64,000 nucleotides of DNA, taken from the NCBI RefSeq assembly GCF_014874065.1, contig NZ_JADBEE010000001.1, positions 310,001 through 374,000 of the forward strand, written 5' to 3'. Shown piece after piece: positions 9,283-19,677 of this stretch. The notes under the pieces are model-generated. The model saw only the letters and a program-made list of their open reading frames with translations. It was not told the DNA's origin and searched no databases. This DNA is from Nesterenkonia halotolerans (lineage in GTDB: Bacteria; Actinomycetota; Actinomycetes; Actinomycetales; Micrococcaceae). A program made the translations under genes and the position numbers. Position 1 is the stretch's first letter. Each line of letters begins with the position of its first letter.

Positions 9283-11193
9283 ATGGCGACACGTACCCCG
9301 GCCGCTCATGCCCGCGGCGTTCTGATCGGCCTGCTCGTGCTGCTTCTCGGCATGGGCGGACTCTTGGCCTTCGCAGTCCAGGACGGCCGCGCCCAGTGGG
9401 CGCCGCTGTTGGCCCTGGACCTCGAGGGCGGCACCCAGATGGTCCTCTCTCCTCAGGTCGACGGGGATGCAGAGATCGACGAAGAGCAGCTCCAGCAGGC
9501 GGTGGAGGTCATCCGTCAGCGTGTTGACGGCTCCGGTGTCACCGAGGCCGAGATCACCACGCAGGGTGGTGAGAACGTGGTCGTCGGCCTCCCCGGAACC
9601 CCTGACGCGGAGACCCGAGAGCTCATCCAGGCTTCAGCGGATATGGAGTTCCGGCCCGTCCTGAGAGTCGAGCAGGACATGGCGTTCATGGAGGAGCTTC
9701 TCGCAGAGGACGAAGACCTCTCTGAGGAGGAGGCCGAGGCTCTCGAGGAGCAGCTTGGCGCCACCGAGGATGAGGAACAGGCGCGGCCCGAGGACTTCGA
9801 GGAGCCCACCGCCGAGCCTGAAAACGGCTCAGACCCCAATTGGATCACTCCCGAGGTCGCAGCGGACTTCGCGAACTTCGAATGCAGCAGCGAGATCAGC
9901 CTCGATGATCGAGCAGAATCCTCGCCGGATGAGCCCCTGGTCTCCTGCGACCCGGAGAGCGGCATGAAGTATCTGCTGGGACCCGTGGCAGTGCCCGGCA
10001 CCAACATCGAGGACTCCAGCTTCGGCATGGAGCAGTCCGGGGCCGGTCAGTCCACCGGACGCTGGGCCGTGACGATCAACTTCGACGCCGAGGGCACCGA
10101 GGCCTTCAGCGACACGACGACCCGGCTCCTTGGCCTGGAGGCCCCGCGGAACCAGTTCGCCATCATGCTCGACGGACAGGTCATCTCAGCTCCCACCACG
10201 CAGGCCGCCATCGTCGACGGACGCCCGCAGATCACCGGCGACTTCAGCGAAGACGAGGCGCGGGGACTCTCCGAACAGCTGCGCTACGGCTCGCTGCCGA
10301 TCAGCTTCGAGATCGAGTCGGAACAGCAGATCTCCGCCACGCTGGGTGAGGAGCAGCTGCGACTGGGCCTGCTTGCCGGCATCATCGGACTGGTGCTCGT
10401 CGCGGGCTACGCCCTCTTCCAGTACCGCACGCTGGGACTGGTCACGATCGTCTCGCTGGTCGTGGCCGGTGTCATGACCTGGTGGGCCATCGCGCTGCTG
10501 GGCTGGAGCGACGGCTACCGCCTCTCCCTGGCCGGCATCGCGGGCCTGATCGTCTCCATCGGTCTGACCGCGGACTCCTTCATCGTCTACTTCGAGCGCA
10601 TCAAGGACGAGCTGCGCGAGGGCAGATCCCTGCCTGGCGCCGTGGAGGCCGGCTGGTCGCGTGCCCGACGCACCATCCTCGCCTCGAAGGCGGTCAACGT
10701 GATCGCCGCCGTCGTCCTCTATCTGGTGGCCGTGGGCAATGTGCGCGGATTCGCATTCACCCTGGGCCTCACCGCGGTCATCGACGTGATCCTGGTCTTC
10801 CTGTTCACCCATCCGCTGATGCAGCTGATTGCCCGCAGGAAGTTCTTCGCCGCCGGAAAGAAGTTCTCCGGGCTCTCCGAGAAGGAACTCGGAGTCGACG
10901 TGCTGTACCGGGGCTCCGGGCGATTCGCTCGTCGCGGGCCCAGCAGCACCACCGAGACCGCCTCGCAGGGGGCTCCTGCCCCAGCTCTCGCAGGCAGCTC
11001 AGCGAGCAGCCTGCCCAGTTCACCGCTGCGGCCCTCCGCACGCACCCCCGAGCACGCCCGCGAGGACCGGATCCAGGAAGTTCCGGAGATCTCCGAATCT
11101 GAATGGGCCCAGATGACCATCGCCGAACGGCGCCGGGCCCGGGCCTCCGCAGCACGTCAGCAGGACACCGACGAGACCGAGGAGGAGCGCTGA
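9283..11193 (+). CDS. secD: Protein translocase subunit SecD
   Basis: Membrane subunit of 636 residues that uses the proton gradient to help export through SecYEG. A first membrane span (VLIGLLVLLLGMGGLLAF) is followed by the large external domain with DLEGGTQMVLSP, then five spans in the last part (GLLAGIIGLVLVAGYALF onward, with SIGLTADSFIVYFERIKDE, the conserved SecD core). The external domain carries a very acidic stretch of about 60 residues (around 145-205) and two Cys (FECSSEIS, VSCDPES). The cytosolic tail is about 120 residues, Ser/Pro/Arg-rich. ATG at 9283; the longer upstream frame overlaps yajC. The TGA shares its last base with the secF ATG. Confidence 0.96.
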   Translation: MATRTPAAHARGVLIGLLVLLLGMGGLLAFAVQDGRAQWAPLLALDLEGGTQMVLSPQVDGDAEIDEEQLQQAVEVIRQRVDGSGVTEAEITTQGGENVVVGLPGTPDAETRELIQASADMEFRPVLRVEQDMAFMEELLAEDEDLSEEEAEALEEQLGATEDEEQARPEDFEEPTAEPENGSDPNWITPEVAADFANFECSSEISLDDRAESSPDEPLVSCDPESGMKYLLGPVAVPGTNIEDSSFGMEQSGAGQSTGRWAVTINFDAEGTEAFSDTTTRLLGLEAPRNQFAIMLDGQVISAPTTQAAIVDGRPQITGDFSEDEARGLSEQLRYGSLPISFEIESEQQISATLGEEQLRLGLLAGIIGLVLVAGYALFQYRTLGLVTIVSLVVAGVMTWWAIALLGWSDGYRLSLAGIAGLIVSIGLTADSFIVYFERIKDELREGRSLPGAVEAGWSRARRTILASKAVNVIAAVVLYLVAVGNVRGFAFTLGLTAVIDVILVFLFTHPLMQLIARRKFFAAGKKFSGLSEKELGVDVLYRGSGRFARRGPSSTTETASQGAPAPALAGSSASSLPSSPLRPSARTPEHAREDRIQEVPEISESEWAQMTIAERRRARASAARQQDTDETEEER

Positions 11194-12320
11194 TGGCTGC
11201 AAACTTCGCCAAGGCAGGCAACCAGCTCTACACGGGCGAGCGGGCCTACCCGTTCATCCAGCGGTCGAACCTGTGGTTCATCCTCGCCGCGGTGCTGATC
11301 CTGGCCTCCATCGCCGTGCCGTTCTTCCGAGGCGGCTTCAACCTGGGCATCGAGTTCACCGGCGGGTCCGAGTTCACGGTCTCGCAGTCCGAGAACACGG
11401 ACATCGCCGTGGGCCAGGACGCCGTGGAGGAGGTCTCCGGCCAGGAGGCCACCGTCACCAACGTGGCGCCGGGAACGGTGCGCGTGCAGACCGAGGAGCT
11501 CAGCGACACCGAGACGCTCGAGGTCGCAGAGGCCCTCCAAGAGGGCTACGGCGTCTCAGCCGAGCAGGTCAGCTCCACCTTCATCGGCCCGGTCTGGGGA
11601 GAGCAGATCTCAGAACAGATGCTGCTGGGACTGATCATCTTCGTGGTCCTGGTCGCGCTGTACATGGCCTTCTACTTCCGCACGTGGACCATGTCGATCG
11701 CGGCGATGCTGGGCCTGGGCTTCGTGGTCATCGTGACGGTGGGCATCTACGCCGCGACGGGGTTCGAGGTCACCCCGAGCGCCATCATCGGCTTCCTGAC
11801 CATCCTGTCCTATGCGCTCTACGACACCATGGTCGTCTTCGACAAGATCCGGGAGAACGTTGACGGGCTACGCTCCCAGCTGGACCAGACCTTCACCGAG
11901 CGGGTGAACCTGGCGGTGAACCAGACCCTGGTGCGCTCGATCAACACCTCTGTGGTGGGCATCCTGCCGGTGGGCTCGATCCTGTTCATCGGCTCTCTGC
12001 TGCTCGGCGCCGGAACGCTGCGCGACATCTCGCTGTCGCTGTTCGTGGGCATCATTGTGGGCACCCTCGCCACGATCTTCATCCAGGCGCCGCTGTACGC
12101 CCGGATGCGCCGCAACGACGCAGAGATCAAGTCCCACACCACTGAGGTGCTCACCCTGCGCGAGCAGCGCGGCGTGCATGCGGTGACCTCCTCCGGCATG
12201 GCGCTGGACGCAGCGGGCCAGCCGACCGTGTTCCCGCCGCTTCCAGAGCCTGAGCCAGAGGTCGAGATGGAAGACGACGACGAGTACCAGGTCATCATTC
12301 AGGCCCCGCACGAGCACTGA
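11193..12320 (+). CDS. secF: Protein translocase subunit SecF
   Basis: Partner of SecD, 375 residues. First span [17 protein letters not shown], then [16 protein letters not shown] (the family signature), an external domain, and five spans with [18 protein letters not shown], the conserved core. The C-terminal tail is acidic ([15 protein letters not shown]). ATG overlaps the secD stop by one base. In many actinobacteria apt sits between secF and rel; here rel follows directly. Confidence 0.96.
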   Translation: MAANFAKAGNQLYTGERAYPFIQRSNLWFILAAVLILASIAVPFFRGGFNLGIEFTGGSEFTVSQSENTDIAVGQDAVEEVSGQEATVTNVAPGTVRVQTEELSDTETLEVAEALQEGYGVSAEQVSSTFIGPVWGEQISEQMLLGLIIFVVLVALYMAFYFRTWTMSIAAMLGLGFVVIVTVGIYAATGFEVTPSAIIGFLTILSYALYDTMVVFDKIRENVDGLRSQLDQTFTERVNLAVNQTLVRSINTSVVGILPVGSILFIGSLLLGAGTLRDISLSLFVGIIVGTLATIFIQAPLYARMRRNDAEIKSHTTEVLTLREQRGVHAVTSSGMALDAAGQPTVFPPLPEPEPEVEMEDDDEYQVIIQAPHEH

Positions 12321-12409
12321 GTCACGGCGTGACCTGGAATGGGGCTAGAATTGCCGACACGCCGTCTTCGGCATCCCGATTCCGCTCGAGGGAAAGCAGG
12401 TCCGCACTG

Positions 12410-14764
12410 GTGAACGAGGATCGCCCGGCTCCAGAGGGCACCACGCAGCTCGCGGCCGCGAGTGCAGCCTCACCGCCCGTGGTCAGGCGAGCGCGCGCGG
12501 TGGGTGTGGTCAGCGACGAGGCATCATCCTCGCCGCTGCTCGAACCGCTTCTGCGTGCCATGCGAGCCAATGACTCCCAGCAGGACTTCCCGCTGGTCGA
12601 GCGTGCCTTCGCGGCGGCCAATCACCATCACCGGGACCAGAAGCGCAAGAGCGGCGACCCCTACATCACCCATCCGGTGGCGGTGGCGACCATCCTTGCC
12701 GAACTGGGACTGACCGGTTCCACCCTGGCGGCGGCGTTGCTGCACGACACCGTCGAGGACACCGCCTACTCCCTGGAGCAGCTCACCGAGGAGTTCGGCG
12801 CCGAGATCGCGCTGCTCGTCGATGGCGTCACGAAGCTCGACAAGCTGAAGTTCGGGGATGCCGCGCAGGCCGAAACCGTGCGCAAGATGGTCCTCGCCAT
12901 GGCCAAGGACATCCGCGTGCTGATGATCAAGCTTGCGGACCGGCTCCACAATGCCCGGACCTGGCGCTACGTCGCCGCCGAGTCCAGCGCACGCAAGGCG
13001 AAGGAGACTCTGGAGATCTTCTCCCCGCTGGCCCACCGGCTCGGGATGAACACCATCAAGTGGGAACTCGAAGACCTCTCCTTCGCGGCGCTCTACCCGA
13101 AGGTCTACGAGGAGATCGTGCGCCTGGTGGGGGACCGGACCCCGCAGCGGGAGAAGTTCCTCTCCCAGGTGCGCGAGACCATCGCCGATGATCTCAACGA
13201 GGCCAGTATCTCCGCGACCATCACGGGACGCCCCAAGCACTATTACTCGATCTATCAGAAGATGATCGTGCGCGGAAAAGAGTTCGACGACATCCATGAC
13301 CTGATGGGTGTCCGCGTCCTGGTGGACACCATCCGCGACTGCTATGCGGTGCTCGGAGCCCTGCATGCCCGATGGAATCCGCTGCCCGGGCGTTTCAAGG
13401 ACTACATCGCGATGCCGAAGTACAACATGTACCAGTCGCTGCACACCACGGTTCTGGGACCTGCCGGCAAGCCGGTGGAGATTCAGATCCGCACCCATGA
13501 GATGCATCGACGCGCCGAGTACGGGGTGGCCGCGCACTGGAAGTACAAGCAGGACTTCTCGGCTCCGCAGGCCTCCTCCGCACCGCCGGCGGGCGGCTCC
13601 TTGGCCGGCACCGCAACCCAGCAGTCCCAAGCCACCGAGGACATCGGCTGGCTGCGGTCCCTGGTGGACTGGCAGTCCGAGACCAAGGACCCCGACGAGT
13701 TCCTGGACTCGCTGCGCTACGAGATCAACGCCAAAGAGGTCTTCGTCTACACGCCCAAGGGCGAGGTCATGTCCCTGCCCGCCGGGTCCACTCCGGTCGA
13801 CTTCGCCTATGCGATCCACACCGATGTCGGGCACAAGACGATCGGTGCGCGCGTCAATGGCAAGCTGGTGCCGCTGAACTCAGAGCTCCAGCACGGGGAC
13901 TGGGTGGAGATCTTCACCTCCAAGTCCGAGACGGCCGGCCCCAGCAACGACTGGCTGCAGTTCGTCAACAGTGCTCGCGCCCGGAACAAGATCCGGCACT
14001 GGTTCTCCAAGGAGCGTCGCGAGGAGTCCATCGAGCGCGGCAAGGAGAGCCTGACCAAGGCCATCCGGAAGTCTCAGCTTCCGCTGCAGAAGGTGATGAA
14101 CCCCGAGGTCCTCGACACCGTCGCCAAGCAGCTGCATTACACCGAGGTGGCTGGACTCTACGCCGGGGTGGGGGAGGACCATGTCTCCACCCAGAACGTC
14201 ATCGAGCACCTGATCGCGCTCTTCGAGCCCGAGGAGGAGGAGTCCGAGGAGCACGACACCACGCCGATCACCTCGCCCGTGACGCCGGCGAACCAGTATT
14301 CCGACGCTGGGGTGATCGTCAAGGGTGCCGGCAATGTGCTGGTGAAGCTGGCGCGCTGCTGCACGCCGGTTCCTCCCGATGAGATCGAGGGTTTCGTGAC
14401 CCGTGGTCAGGGCGTCTCGGTCCACCGTGCTGACTGCCGCAATGTCGAGCAGCTGAGGGACCAGCCGGGTCGGCTCGTCGAGGTGGAATGGGCGCCGACG
14501 AAATCCTCGGTGTTCCTGGTGGAGATTCAGGTCGAGGCGCTGGACCGCAAGTCCCTGCTCTCGGACGTCACGCGGATCCTCGCCGAGTCTCAGGTCAACA
14601 TTCTCTCTGCCAGTGTGCAGACCTCCCGCGATCGGGTGGCGCTGTCACGCTTCTCCTTCGAGATGGGTGACCCTCGCTACCTTAACCATGTGTTGAACTC
14701 GGTTCGGCGCATCGACGGGGTCTATGACGTCTACCGAACTGTGGGCAAACGTCGCGATCATTGA
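12410..14764 (+). CDS. rel: Bifunctional (p)ppGpp synthetase/hydrolase Rel
   Basis: Makes and degrades (p)ppGpp for the stringent response. Domains in order: HD hydrolase ([23 protein letters not shown]), synthetase domain ([27 protein letters not shown]), TGS ([19 protein letters not shown]), a zinc-finger-like region ([20 protein letters not shown]) and ACT at the end. The GTG at 12410 gives 784 residues and follows AAGCAGG. An open frame starts 81 bases earlier, but that part contains a -10-like TAGAAT (12346-12351), so the later start is preferred. Both active sites look intact. It converges with the AbiEi-like gene, 11 bases away. Confidence 0.95.
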   Translation: MNEDRPAPEGTTQLAAASAASPPVVRRARAVGVVSDEASSSPLLEPLLRAMRANDSQQDFPLVERAFAAANHHHRDQKRKSGDPYITHPVAVATILAELGLTGSTLAAALLHDTVEDTAYSLEQLTEEFGAEIALLVDGVTKLDKLKFGDAAQAETVRKMVLAMAKDIRVLMIKLADRLHNARTWRYVAAESSARKAKETLEIFSPLAHRLGMNTIKWELEDLSFAALYPKVYEEIVRLVGDRTPQREKFLSQVRETIADDLNEASISATITGRPKHYYSIYQKMIVRGKEFDDIHDLMGVRVLVDTIRDCYAVLGALHARWNPLPGRFKDYIAMPKYNMYQSLHTTVLGPAGKPVEIQIRTHEMHRRAEYGVAAHWKYKQDFSAPQASSAPPAGGSLAGTATQQSQATEDIGWLRSLVDWQSETKDPDEFLDSLRYEINAKEVFVYTPKGEVMSLPAGSTPVDFAYAIHTDVGHKTIGARVNGKLVPLNSELQHGDWVEIFTSKSETAGPSNDWLQFVNSARARNKIRHWFSKERREESIERGKESLTKAIRKSQLPLQKVMNPEVLDTVAKQLHYTEVAGLYAGVGEDHVSTQNVIEHLIALFEPEEEESEEHDTTPITSPVTPANQYSDAGVIVKGAGNVLVKLARCCTPVPPDEIEGFVTRGQGVSVHRADCRNVEQLRDQPGRLVEVEWAPTKSSVFLVEIQVEALDRKSLLSDVTRILAESQVNILSASVQTSRDRVALSRFSFEMGDPRYLNHVLNSVRRIDGVYDVYRTVGKRRDH

Positions 14765-14775
14765 GCATCGGCGGC

Positions 14776-15459
14776 TCAAGGACGAACGCCGAAGACACGT
14801 GCCTTCAGCAGCGCGGCGATCTTTTCCTGCCGTCTCTGCACCGCGGTCCTGCCGCGCAGCTGGTGGTGGATCTGGGCGGTGAGCTGCTGCACCGAGACCG
14901 TCTCGGGACCCGCGTCTGCAAGGCGCCGGATCAGCTCCCACCGACGAGCTGAGGCTCGGGTGTCCTCCTGGTCCGAGGCCTCTGCATGCGGAGCCGGCTG
15001 GTCCAGGGCGCTTCGGCTCGCCGAGGTGCCGATGCCGAGAAAGATGTCCGCCGCGGTGCGCAGCGGAGAGGTCACGGCGACCCCCTGCAGATGCACCACG
15101 TGACCAGGCTCCAGCGGCATCTGATGAACCTGCCACCCGGTCGCCGCCGCCGTCGTGCGGCGGAACACGCCGTCGGTGATCACCGAGACCTTCTCGGGCC
15201 GCACCGCGCCTCCCAGGTGCACCCAGGCGGCCGTCTCGCCGCAGAGAACGGACCCTGCGCGCAGCCCAGGAGCAAGCAGCTCCTGGCAGCCCAGGGCACG
15301 AAGACCGGGTGAGTCCGGCAGCCGCACCGACGCGTAGACATCTGCGACCAGCAGGCGGAGTGCTCCCTCGTGGACCAGGACCTGCAGCTCGGCCGCGCTG
15401 AACTGCGGGCCCGCTCGGTAGAGTCCTTCGGGCAGGGGGGCCGCGGTTCGTGTCGTCAT
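14776..15459 (-). CDS. AbiEi-like protein (type IV antitoxin-related), orphan
   Basis: A 227-residue protein that resembles actinobacterial proteins labelled AbiEi family antitoxin/transcription regulators: a short N-terminal segment (LPEGLYRAGPQFSAAELQVL), a central domain with GSVLCGETAAWVHLG and VITDG, then PLRTAADIFLG, and a basic C-terminus. No AbiEii-type nucleotidyltransferase toxin gene is adjacent, so it probably works alone, perhaps as a DNA-binding regulator. The ATG at 15459 is chosen; the frame is open 87 codons further up, but that part has biased, Arg/Pro-rich content and would overlap ruvX. It ends 11 bases from rel in convergent orientation. Confidence 0.6.
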   Translation of the reverse strand: MTTRTAAPLPEGLYRAGPQFSAAELQVLVHEGALRLLVADVYASVRLPDSPGLRALGCQELLAPGLRAGSVLCGETAAWVHLGGAVRPEKVSVITDGVFRRTTAAATGWQVHQMPLEPGHVVHLQGVAVTSPLRTAADIFLGIGTSASRSALDQPAPHAEASDQEDTRASARRWELIRRLADAGPETVSVQQLTAQIHHQLRGRTAVQRRQEKIAALLKARVFGVRP

Positions 15460-15616
15460 GAGCCAAGCATGAGGCAGTCGCGATCGCACCGCGTCGTGGC
15501 GGACACGGGCTGTGGAGATTCGGCACGGCCCGACGCCGACGCCCTGCGCTGTGGAGAAGCTGAGCAGAGCGTCCGCGGCTCTGCTGCGAGAAGAGACCCG
15601 GCGGCGGGCGGGTGGC

Positions 15617-16132
15617 TCAGTCTGCGGAGACAGCGGCGCCGGGTTCTCTGCCCCAGGCCTGGCGCAGGTCCATCGCGTGGGTGAGGATCTCGACGGCGGC
15701 CGCCTGATCGATGCGGTCACGCTGCTCCCGTGAGGTGACCCCGGAGGCCCGCATCTTCTCAGCCGCCGAGACGGTGGAGAGCCGTTCGTCCACGAGGTAG
15801 ACCCCTGCCGCGATCTCGGCCTCCTTCAGAAGCTGGGCGAGCTGCTGTGCATAGTCACGAGCCTTCTCCGTGGACAGCGTCTCGGCCCCGGAGAGCGAGA
15901 GCGGAAGGCCCACGTAGATCGCGCTGACCTTCCGCTCACGGATGATCTTGAGCAGCATCTTCAGGTCGGAGGCTCGATTGTGGTCACGACGAAGAGTCAT
16001 GACCGGCGTGGCGACCAGCGCGTCGGGATCTGAGGCTGCCAGCCCCACCCTCGCCTCGCCGACGTCGACCCCGAGACGGACGCCGGCTCGTGGCGGGCCA
16101 GCGGCAGGGGACTCCGGAGTCGGCTCAGCCAC
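15617..16132 (-). CDS. ruvX: Holliday junction resolvase-like RuvX (YqgF family)
   Basis: A 171-residue RNase H-fold nuclease-like protein implicated in rRNA processing or recombination. The acidic motif LGVDVGEARVGLAASD, then IYVGLPLSLSG, VYLVDERLSTVSA and the C-terminal RIDQAAAVEIL match the family. The N-terminal 17 residues are Pro/Ala-rich. GTG start overlaps the alaS stop by 8 bases, the standard alaS-ruvX pairing. The mltG and aro genes that usually follow are absent here. Confidence 0.94.
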   Translation of the reverse strand: MAEPTPESPAAGPPRAGVRLGVDVGEARVGLAASDPDALVATPVMTLRRDHNRASDLKMLLKIIRERKVSAIYVGLPLSLSGAETLSTEKARDYAQQLAQLLKEAEIAAGVYLVDERLSTVSAAEKMRASGVTSREQRDRIDQAAAVEILTHAMDLRQAWGREPGAAVSAD

Positions 16133-18824
16133 GCTGTCCGACCGCCGAGACGACGACGTTGAGTGCTTCGCCGATCTTCGTGGCGTCCTGTCCGCCGCCC
16201 TGGGCGAGGTCGGCCTTGCCGCCGCCGCCTCCGCCGAGCACGCCGCAGGCGAGCTTGACCAGGTCTCCGGCAGAGACGTTCTGCAGCCGGGCGGCTTCGG
16301 TCGTGGCGACCACGATCACGGGACGCCCCTTCGCGACGCCCGCGACTGCGGCCACCGCGGCCCGGGAGCCCAGCCGGCCTCTCAGGTCCAGTGCGAGGCC
16401 GCGCAGATCGTCGGCACTGGACACCGCTCCGGCGTCGTGGGCCAGCACGTCTACCCCGCCTGCATCCACGGTGTGGGACAGCAGCTCTGAAGCCTTGGCC
16501 CGCAGCTGGGCGCTGCGCAGCTTCTCCAGCTCACGCTCGACCTCTTTGAGCTTGGTCAGCGTGGAGGCGATGCGGTCCTGCACCTGGTCTGCCGGGACCT
16601 TGAGCATCTCGGTGAGCTGGTTCACCAGCGTGCGCTCTGCTGCGAAGTGGTTGAAGGCATCGAGACCCACGAGGGCTTCGACACGACGGTTGCCTGCACC
16701 GACCGAGGCTTCAGACATCAGCGCCAGCGTCCCGATCTCAGCCGTGGCGTCGACGTGGGTGCCGCCGCAGAGTTCACGCGACCAGGCGCCGTTGATCTCC
16801 ACCATGCGGACCTCCTCGCCGTACTTCTCTCCGAAGAGCATCATCGCCCCCATGGCCTGGGCCTCCTCGAGCGAGGTCACGCGGGTCATCACCTCGTAGT
16901 TGTCACGGATGGCGACGTTCGCTGCCTCTTCGAGCTCCTGGCGTGCCCCGGAGCTCATCGCCTCGTCGGCGGTGAAGTCGAAGCGGAGGTAGCCCTCCTT
17001 GTTGAAGGAGCCTGCCTGCACGGCCTCGGGGCCCAGCACGTCGTGCAGGGCCGCATGGATCAGGTGGGTGCCGGTGTGTGCCTTCTGTGCGTCCAGCCGG
17101 CGTCGTACGTCGATGGCGCCGAGGGCGGCGGCTCCCACCGGCACCTCGCCGGAGATGACTCGTGCCCGGTGCACCGAGAGACCCTTGATGGGTGACTGAA
17201 CATCGAGCACCTCGAGCTCGAAGCCGTCGCCGGTGACCCGTCCGGTGTCCGGTGCCTGGCCTCCGGATTCGGCGTAGAACGGTGTGGCGTCGAGGACCAG
17301 CTCGATGTCTTCACCGGCGGAGGCGCTGCGCCGGGACTCGCCGGCCACGAGCAGCCCGCGCACCGTGGACTCAGTGGTGTGCTCGGTGTACCCGGTGAAG
17401 CGGGTCGGGGAGTCCGCGCGCAGCTGCTGATAGAGCCCGGTGTCGGCGTGGCCGGACTTCTTGCCCTTGGCGTCGGCACGGGCGCGTTCACGCTGTTCGG
17501 TCATCAGGGCGCGGAAGCTCGTCTCATCCACGCTGACCCCCGCTTCAGCGGCCATCTCCAGCGTCAGGTCGATGGGGAAGCCGTAGGTGTCATGCAGAGC
17601 GAAGGCGTCGGCGCCGGTGACGGCCGCCCCGGCGCTCTGCGCGGAGGACACGGCCGACTGCAGCTTGGCCGTCCCCGCGGAGATCGTGCGCAGGAAGGCC
17701 TGTTCCTCCTTCACCGCGGTGGCGTGGATCTTCTCGAAACCGGTCTCCACCTCCGGGTAGACGCCCTTCATCGCGTCCTTGGACACGGAGACCAGGTCAC
17801 CGAAGACCGGCTCCTCCACGCCCATCAGCCGCATCGCGAGGATGACCCGTCGGATGAGTCGGCGCAGCACGAAGCCGCCGCCCTCGTTGGAGGGTCGCAC
17901 CCCGTCGGAGATCAGCATCAGCGAGCTGCGCACATGATCGGCGATCATCCGCAGGCGCACGTCATTGGCGCGATGGGGGTCCTGGGGGTCCTCTGTGGAG
18001 GTGTAGCTGATCCCGGCAAGCGCCGCTGCGCGGTCCAGAACGGGACGGACCTGGTCGGTCTCATACATGTTCTCCACGCCCTGGAGCACCATGGCGAGGC
18101 GTTCGAGACCGAGCCCGGTATCGATGTTCTTGTTCTGCAGCGGACCGGCGACCTCGAACTCGGTCTTGGAATGCACGGCGGAGAGCCGGTACTGCATGAA
18201 GACAAGGTTCCAGATCTCGACGTACCTGGTCTCGTCGGCCGCAGGGCCGCCCTCGATCCCGTAGGCGGGACCCCGGTCGTAGTAGATCTCGGAGCAGGGC
18301 CCGCCCGGACCGGCCTGACCGGTGTTCCAATAGTTGTCCTCGGGACCGAAGCGCTGGATCCGAGCCTCGGGCACACCCACCTCGTCGCGCCAGATGGCGT
18401 ACGCCTCGTCGTCGTCCTGGTAGACCGTGACCCAGAGCCGCTCGGGGTCCAGCCCGTAGCCGGGCAGACCCGTCTCGGGGTCGCCTGCGGTGGGGTTGGT
18501 CAGCAGCTCCCAGGCCATCGGGATGGCCTTCTCCTTGAAGTAGTCCCCGAACGAGAAGTTGCCGCACATCTGGAAGAACGTGCCGTGGCGGGCGGTCTTG
18601 CCGACCTCCTCGATGTCCGCGGTGCGGATGCACTTCTGCACGGACACCGCGCGTGCATAGGGCGGGTTCTCGGTTCCCATGAAGTAAGGGATGAACGGCA
18701 CCATCCCGGCGATGGTGAACAGCACCGAGGGGTCGGGTGAGATCAGCGATGCGCTGGGGACGCGCTCATGCCCCTGGGCGGCGAAGTAGTCGTACCACGT
18801 CCGGGCGATGTCCTCGGTCTTCAT
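16125..18824 (-). CDS. alaS: Alanyl-tRNA synthetase
   Basis: Full-length enzyme (899 residues) that charges tRNA-Ala. N-terminal class II core begins TEDIARTWYDYFAAQGHERV and includes FTIAGMVPFIPYF and GTFFQMCGNFSFGDYFKE; the editing domain has HTGTHLIHAALHDVLG and CGGTHV, which carry the zinc ligands; the C-terminal DHHA1-like domain ends with GGGGGGKADLAQGGG. The target tRNA-Ala, with its G3:U70 identity pair, is also in this window. ATG start; an AGGAGGATCC stretch lies about a dozen bases upstream. Confidence 0.98.
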   Translation of the reverse strand: MKTEDIARTWYDYFAAQGHERVPSASLISPDPSVLFTIAGMVPFIPYFMGTENPPYARAVSVQKCIRTADIEEVGKTARHGTFFQMCGNFSFGDYFKEKAIPMAWELLTNPTAGDPETGLPGYGLDPERLWVTVYQDDDEAYAIWRDEVGVPEARIQRFGPEDNYWNTGQAGPGGPCSEIYYDRGPAYGIEGGPAADETRYVEIWNLVFMQYRLSAVHSKTEFEVAGPLQNKNIDTGLGLERLAMVLQGVENMYETDQVRPVLDRAAALAGISYTSTEDPQDPHRANDVRLRMIADHVRSSLMLISDGVRPSNEGGGFVLRRLIRRVILAMRLMGVEEPVFGDLVSVSKDAMKGVYPEVETGFEKIHATAVKEEQAFLRTISAGTAKLQSAVSSAQSAGAAVTGADAFALHDTYGFPIDLTLEMAAEAGVSVDETSFRALMTEQRERARADAKGKKSGHADTGLYQQLRADSPTRFTGYTEHTTESTVRGLLVAGESRRSASAGEDIELVLDATPFYAESGGQAPDTGRVTGDGFELEVLDVQSPIKGLSVHRARVISGEVPVGAAALGAIDVRRRLDAQKAHTGTHLIHAALHDVLGPEAVQAGSFNKEGYLRFDFTADEAMSSGARQELEEAANVAIRDNYEVMTRVTSLEEAQAMGAMMLFGEKYGEEVRMVEINGAWSRELCGGTHVDATAEIGTLALMSEASVGAGNRRVEALVGLDAFNHFAAERTLVNQLTEMLKVPADQVQDRIASTLTKLKEVERELEKLRSAQLRAKASELLSHTVDAGGVDVLAHDAGAVSSADDLRGLALDLRGRLGSRAAVAAVAGVAKGRPVIVVATTEAARLQNVSAGDLVKLACGVLGGGGGGKADLAQGGGQDATKIGEALNVVVSAVGQRG

Positions 18825-18919
18825 GAGATTCTGGGATCCTCCTGCTGATGGTCGCTGCGAGTCGGCCGCCCCGGTGTTGTGACCTGGGTGGATCTGCGCC
18901 GGGACCAGCTTAGTTCAAA

Positions 18920-18967
18920 CACAGAGCCCGCTGCGGTCTCCCCGTGGGGAGTGCAGCGGGCTCTGTG
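18920..18967 (-). terminator. Terminator downstream of rpsD
   Basis: A 15-base stem (CACAGAGCCCGCTGC paired with its complement) with an 18-base inner part that can also pair (TCCCC/GGGGA). It lies 40 bases past the rpsD stop and before alaS; on the minus strand it is followed by GTTTGAAC rather than a clean T-run. Confidence 0.75.
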
Positions 18968-19006
18968 GATTTCAGAACGTGTCTGTTCTGAGCGATCTGT
19001 GGAAGA

Positions 19007-19639
19007 TCAGCGTGCGTAGTACTCGACCACGAGCTGCTCTTCACAGGTGACGGGGACCTCTTCGCGCTTGGGCTTGCGGGAAAGTGTCGCCTGCAGCTTC
19101 TCGATCTCGACGGTGAGGTAGCCGGGAACTGCTGGGAGCGCGTCCTGGTGGGTGCCTGCGGCGGCCACCTGGAAGGGCTCGAAGCTCTCGGAGCGCTCGT
19201 GCACAGCGATCAGCTGGCCCGGCTTGACGCGGAAGGACGGACGGTCCACGCGCTTGCCGTTGACCGTGATGTGGCGGTGAACCACGAACTGGCGAGCCTG
19301 GGCGATGGTGCGGGCGAAGCCCGAACGCAGAACCAGGGCATCGAGCCGGGACTCGAGCAGCTCGATGAGGTTCTCACCGGTCAGGCCCTCGTGCATGCGC
19401 TTGGCCTCTTCGTAGTAGCGCGTCATCTGCGCCTCACGGATGCCGTACTGCGCGCGCAGACGCTGCTTCTCCTTCAGACGCACGGCGTAGTCAGAATCCT
19501 GACGACGACGCGTACGTCCATGCTGGCCGGGGCCGTAGGGGCGGCGGTCCAGGTACTTCTGAGCCTTGGGGGTCAGCGCGATGCCAAGGGCACGCGATGC
19601 CTTCACAGTCCGACGACTGCGCAATGGTGATGTGGGCAT
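19007..19639 (-). CDS. rpsD: 30S ribosomal protein S4
   Basis: Primary 16S rRNA-binding protein of the small subunit, 210 residues. Contains ALGIALTPKAQKYLDRRPYGPG, the YGIREAQMTRYYEEA segment and the S4 domain LDALVLRSGFARTIAQARQFVVHRHITVNGKRVDRPSF. The cysteine-containing N-terminal zinc site of some S4 proteins is absent. ATG is preceded by AAAGG. The gene stands alone, with a terminator behind it and a structured leader in front, unlike the alpha-operon placement. Confidence 0.97.
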   Translation of the reverse strand: MPTSPLRSRRTVKASRALGIALTPKAQKYLDRRPYGPGQHGRTRRRQDSDYAVRLKEKQRLRAQYGIREAQMTRYYEEAKRMHEGLTGENLIELLESRLDALVLRSGFARTIAQARQFVVHRHITVNGKRVDRPSFRVKPGQLIAVHERSESFEPFQVAAAGTHQDALPAVPGYLTVEIEKLQATLSRKPKREEVPVTCEEQLVVEYYAR

Positions 19640-19677
19640 TGACTGCCTTTCTGTCTTGTCGGCGATTGATGTTTAAC

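Noticed and set aside
12346..12351. TAGAAT as rel promoter with a GGAAT upstream, possible SigR site
   Set aside because: No GTT at 17-19 bases from the GGAAT and no -35 partner for TAGAAT at 16-18 bases; used only to disfavour the upstream start.
17379..18740. 453-codon plus-strand frame opposite alaS
   Set aside because: Shadow of alanyl-tRNA synthetase; no domain recognised.
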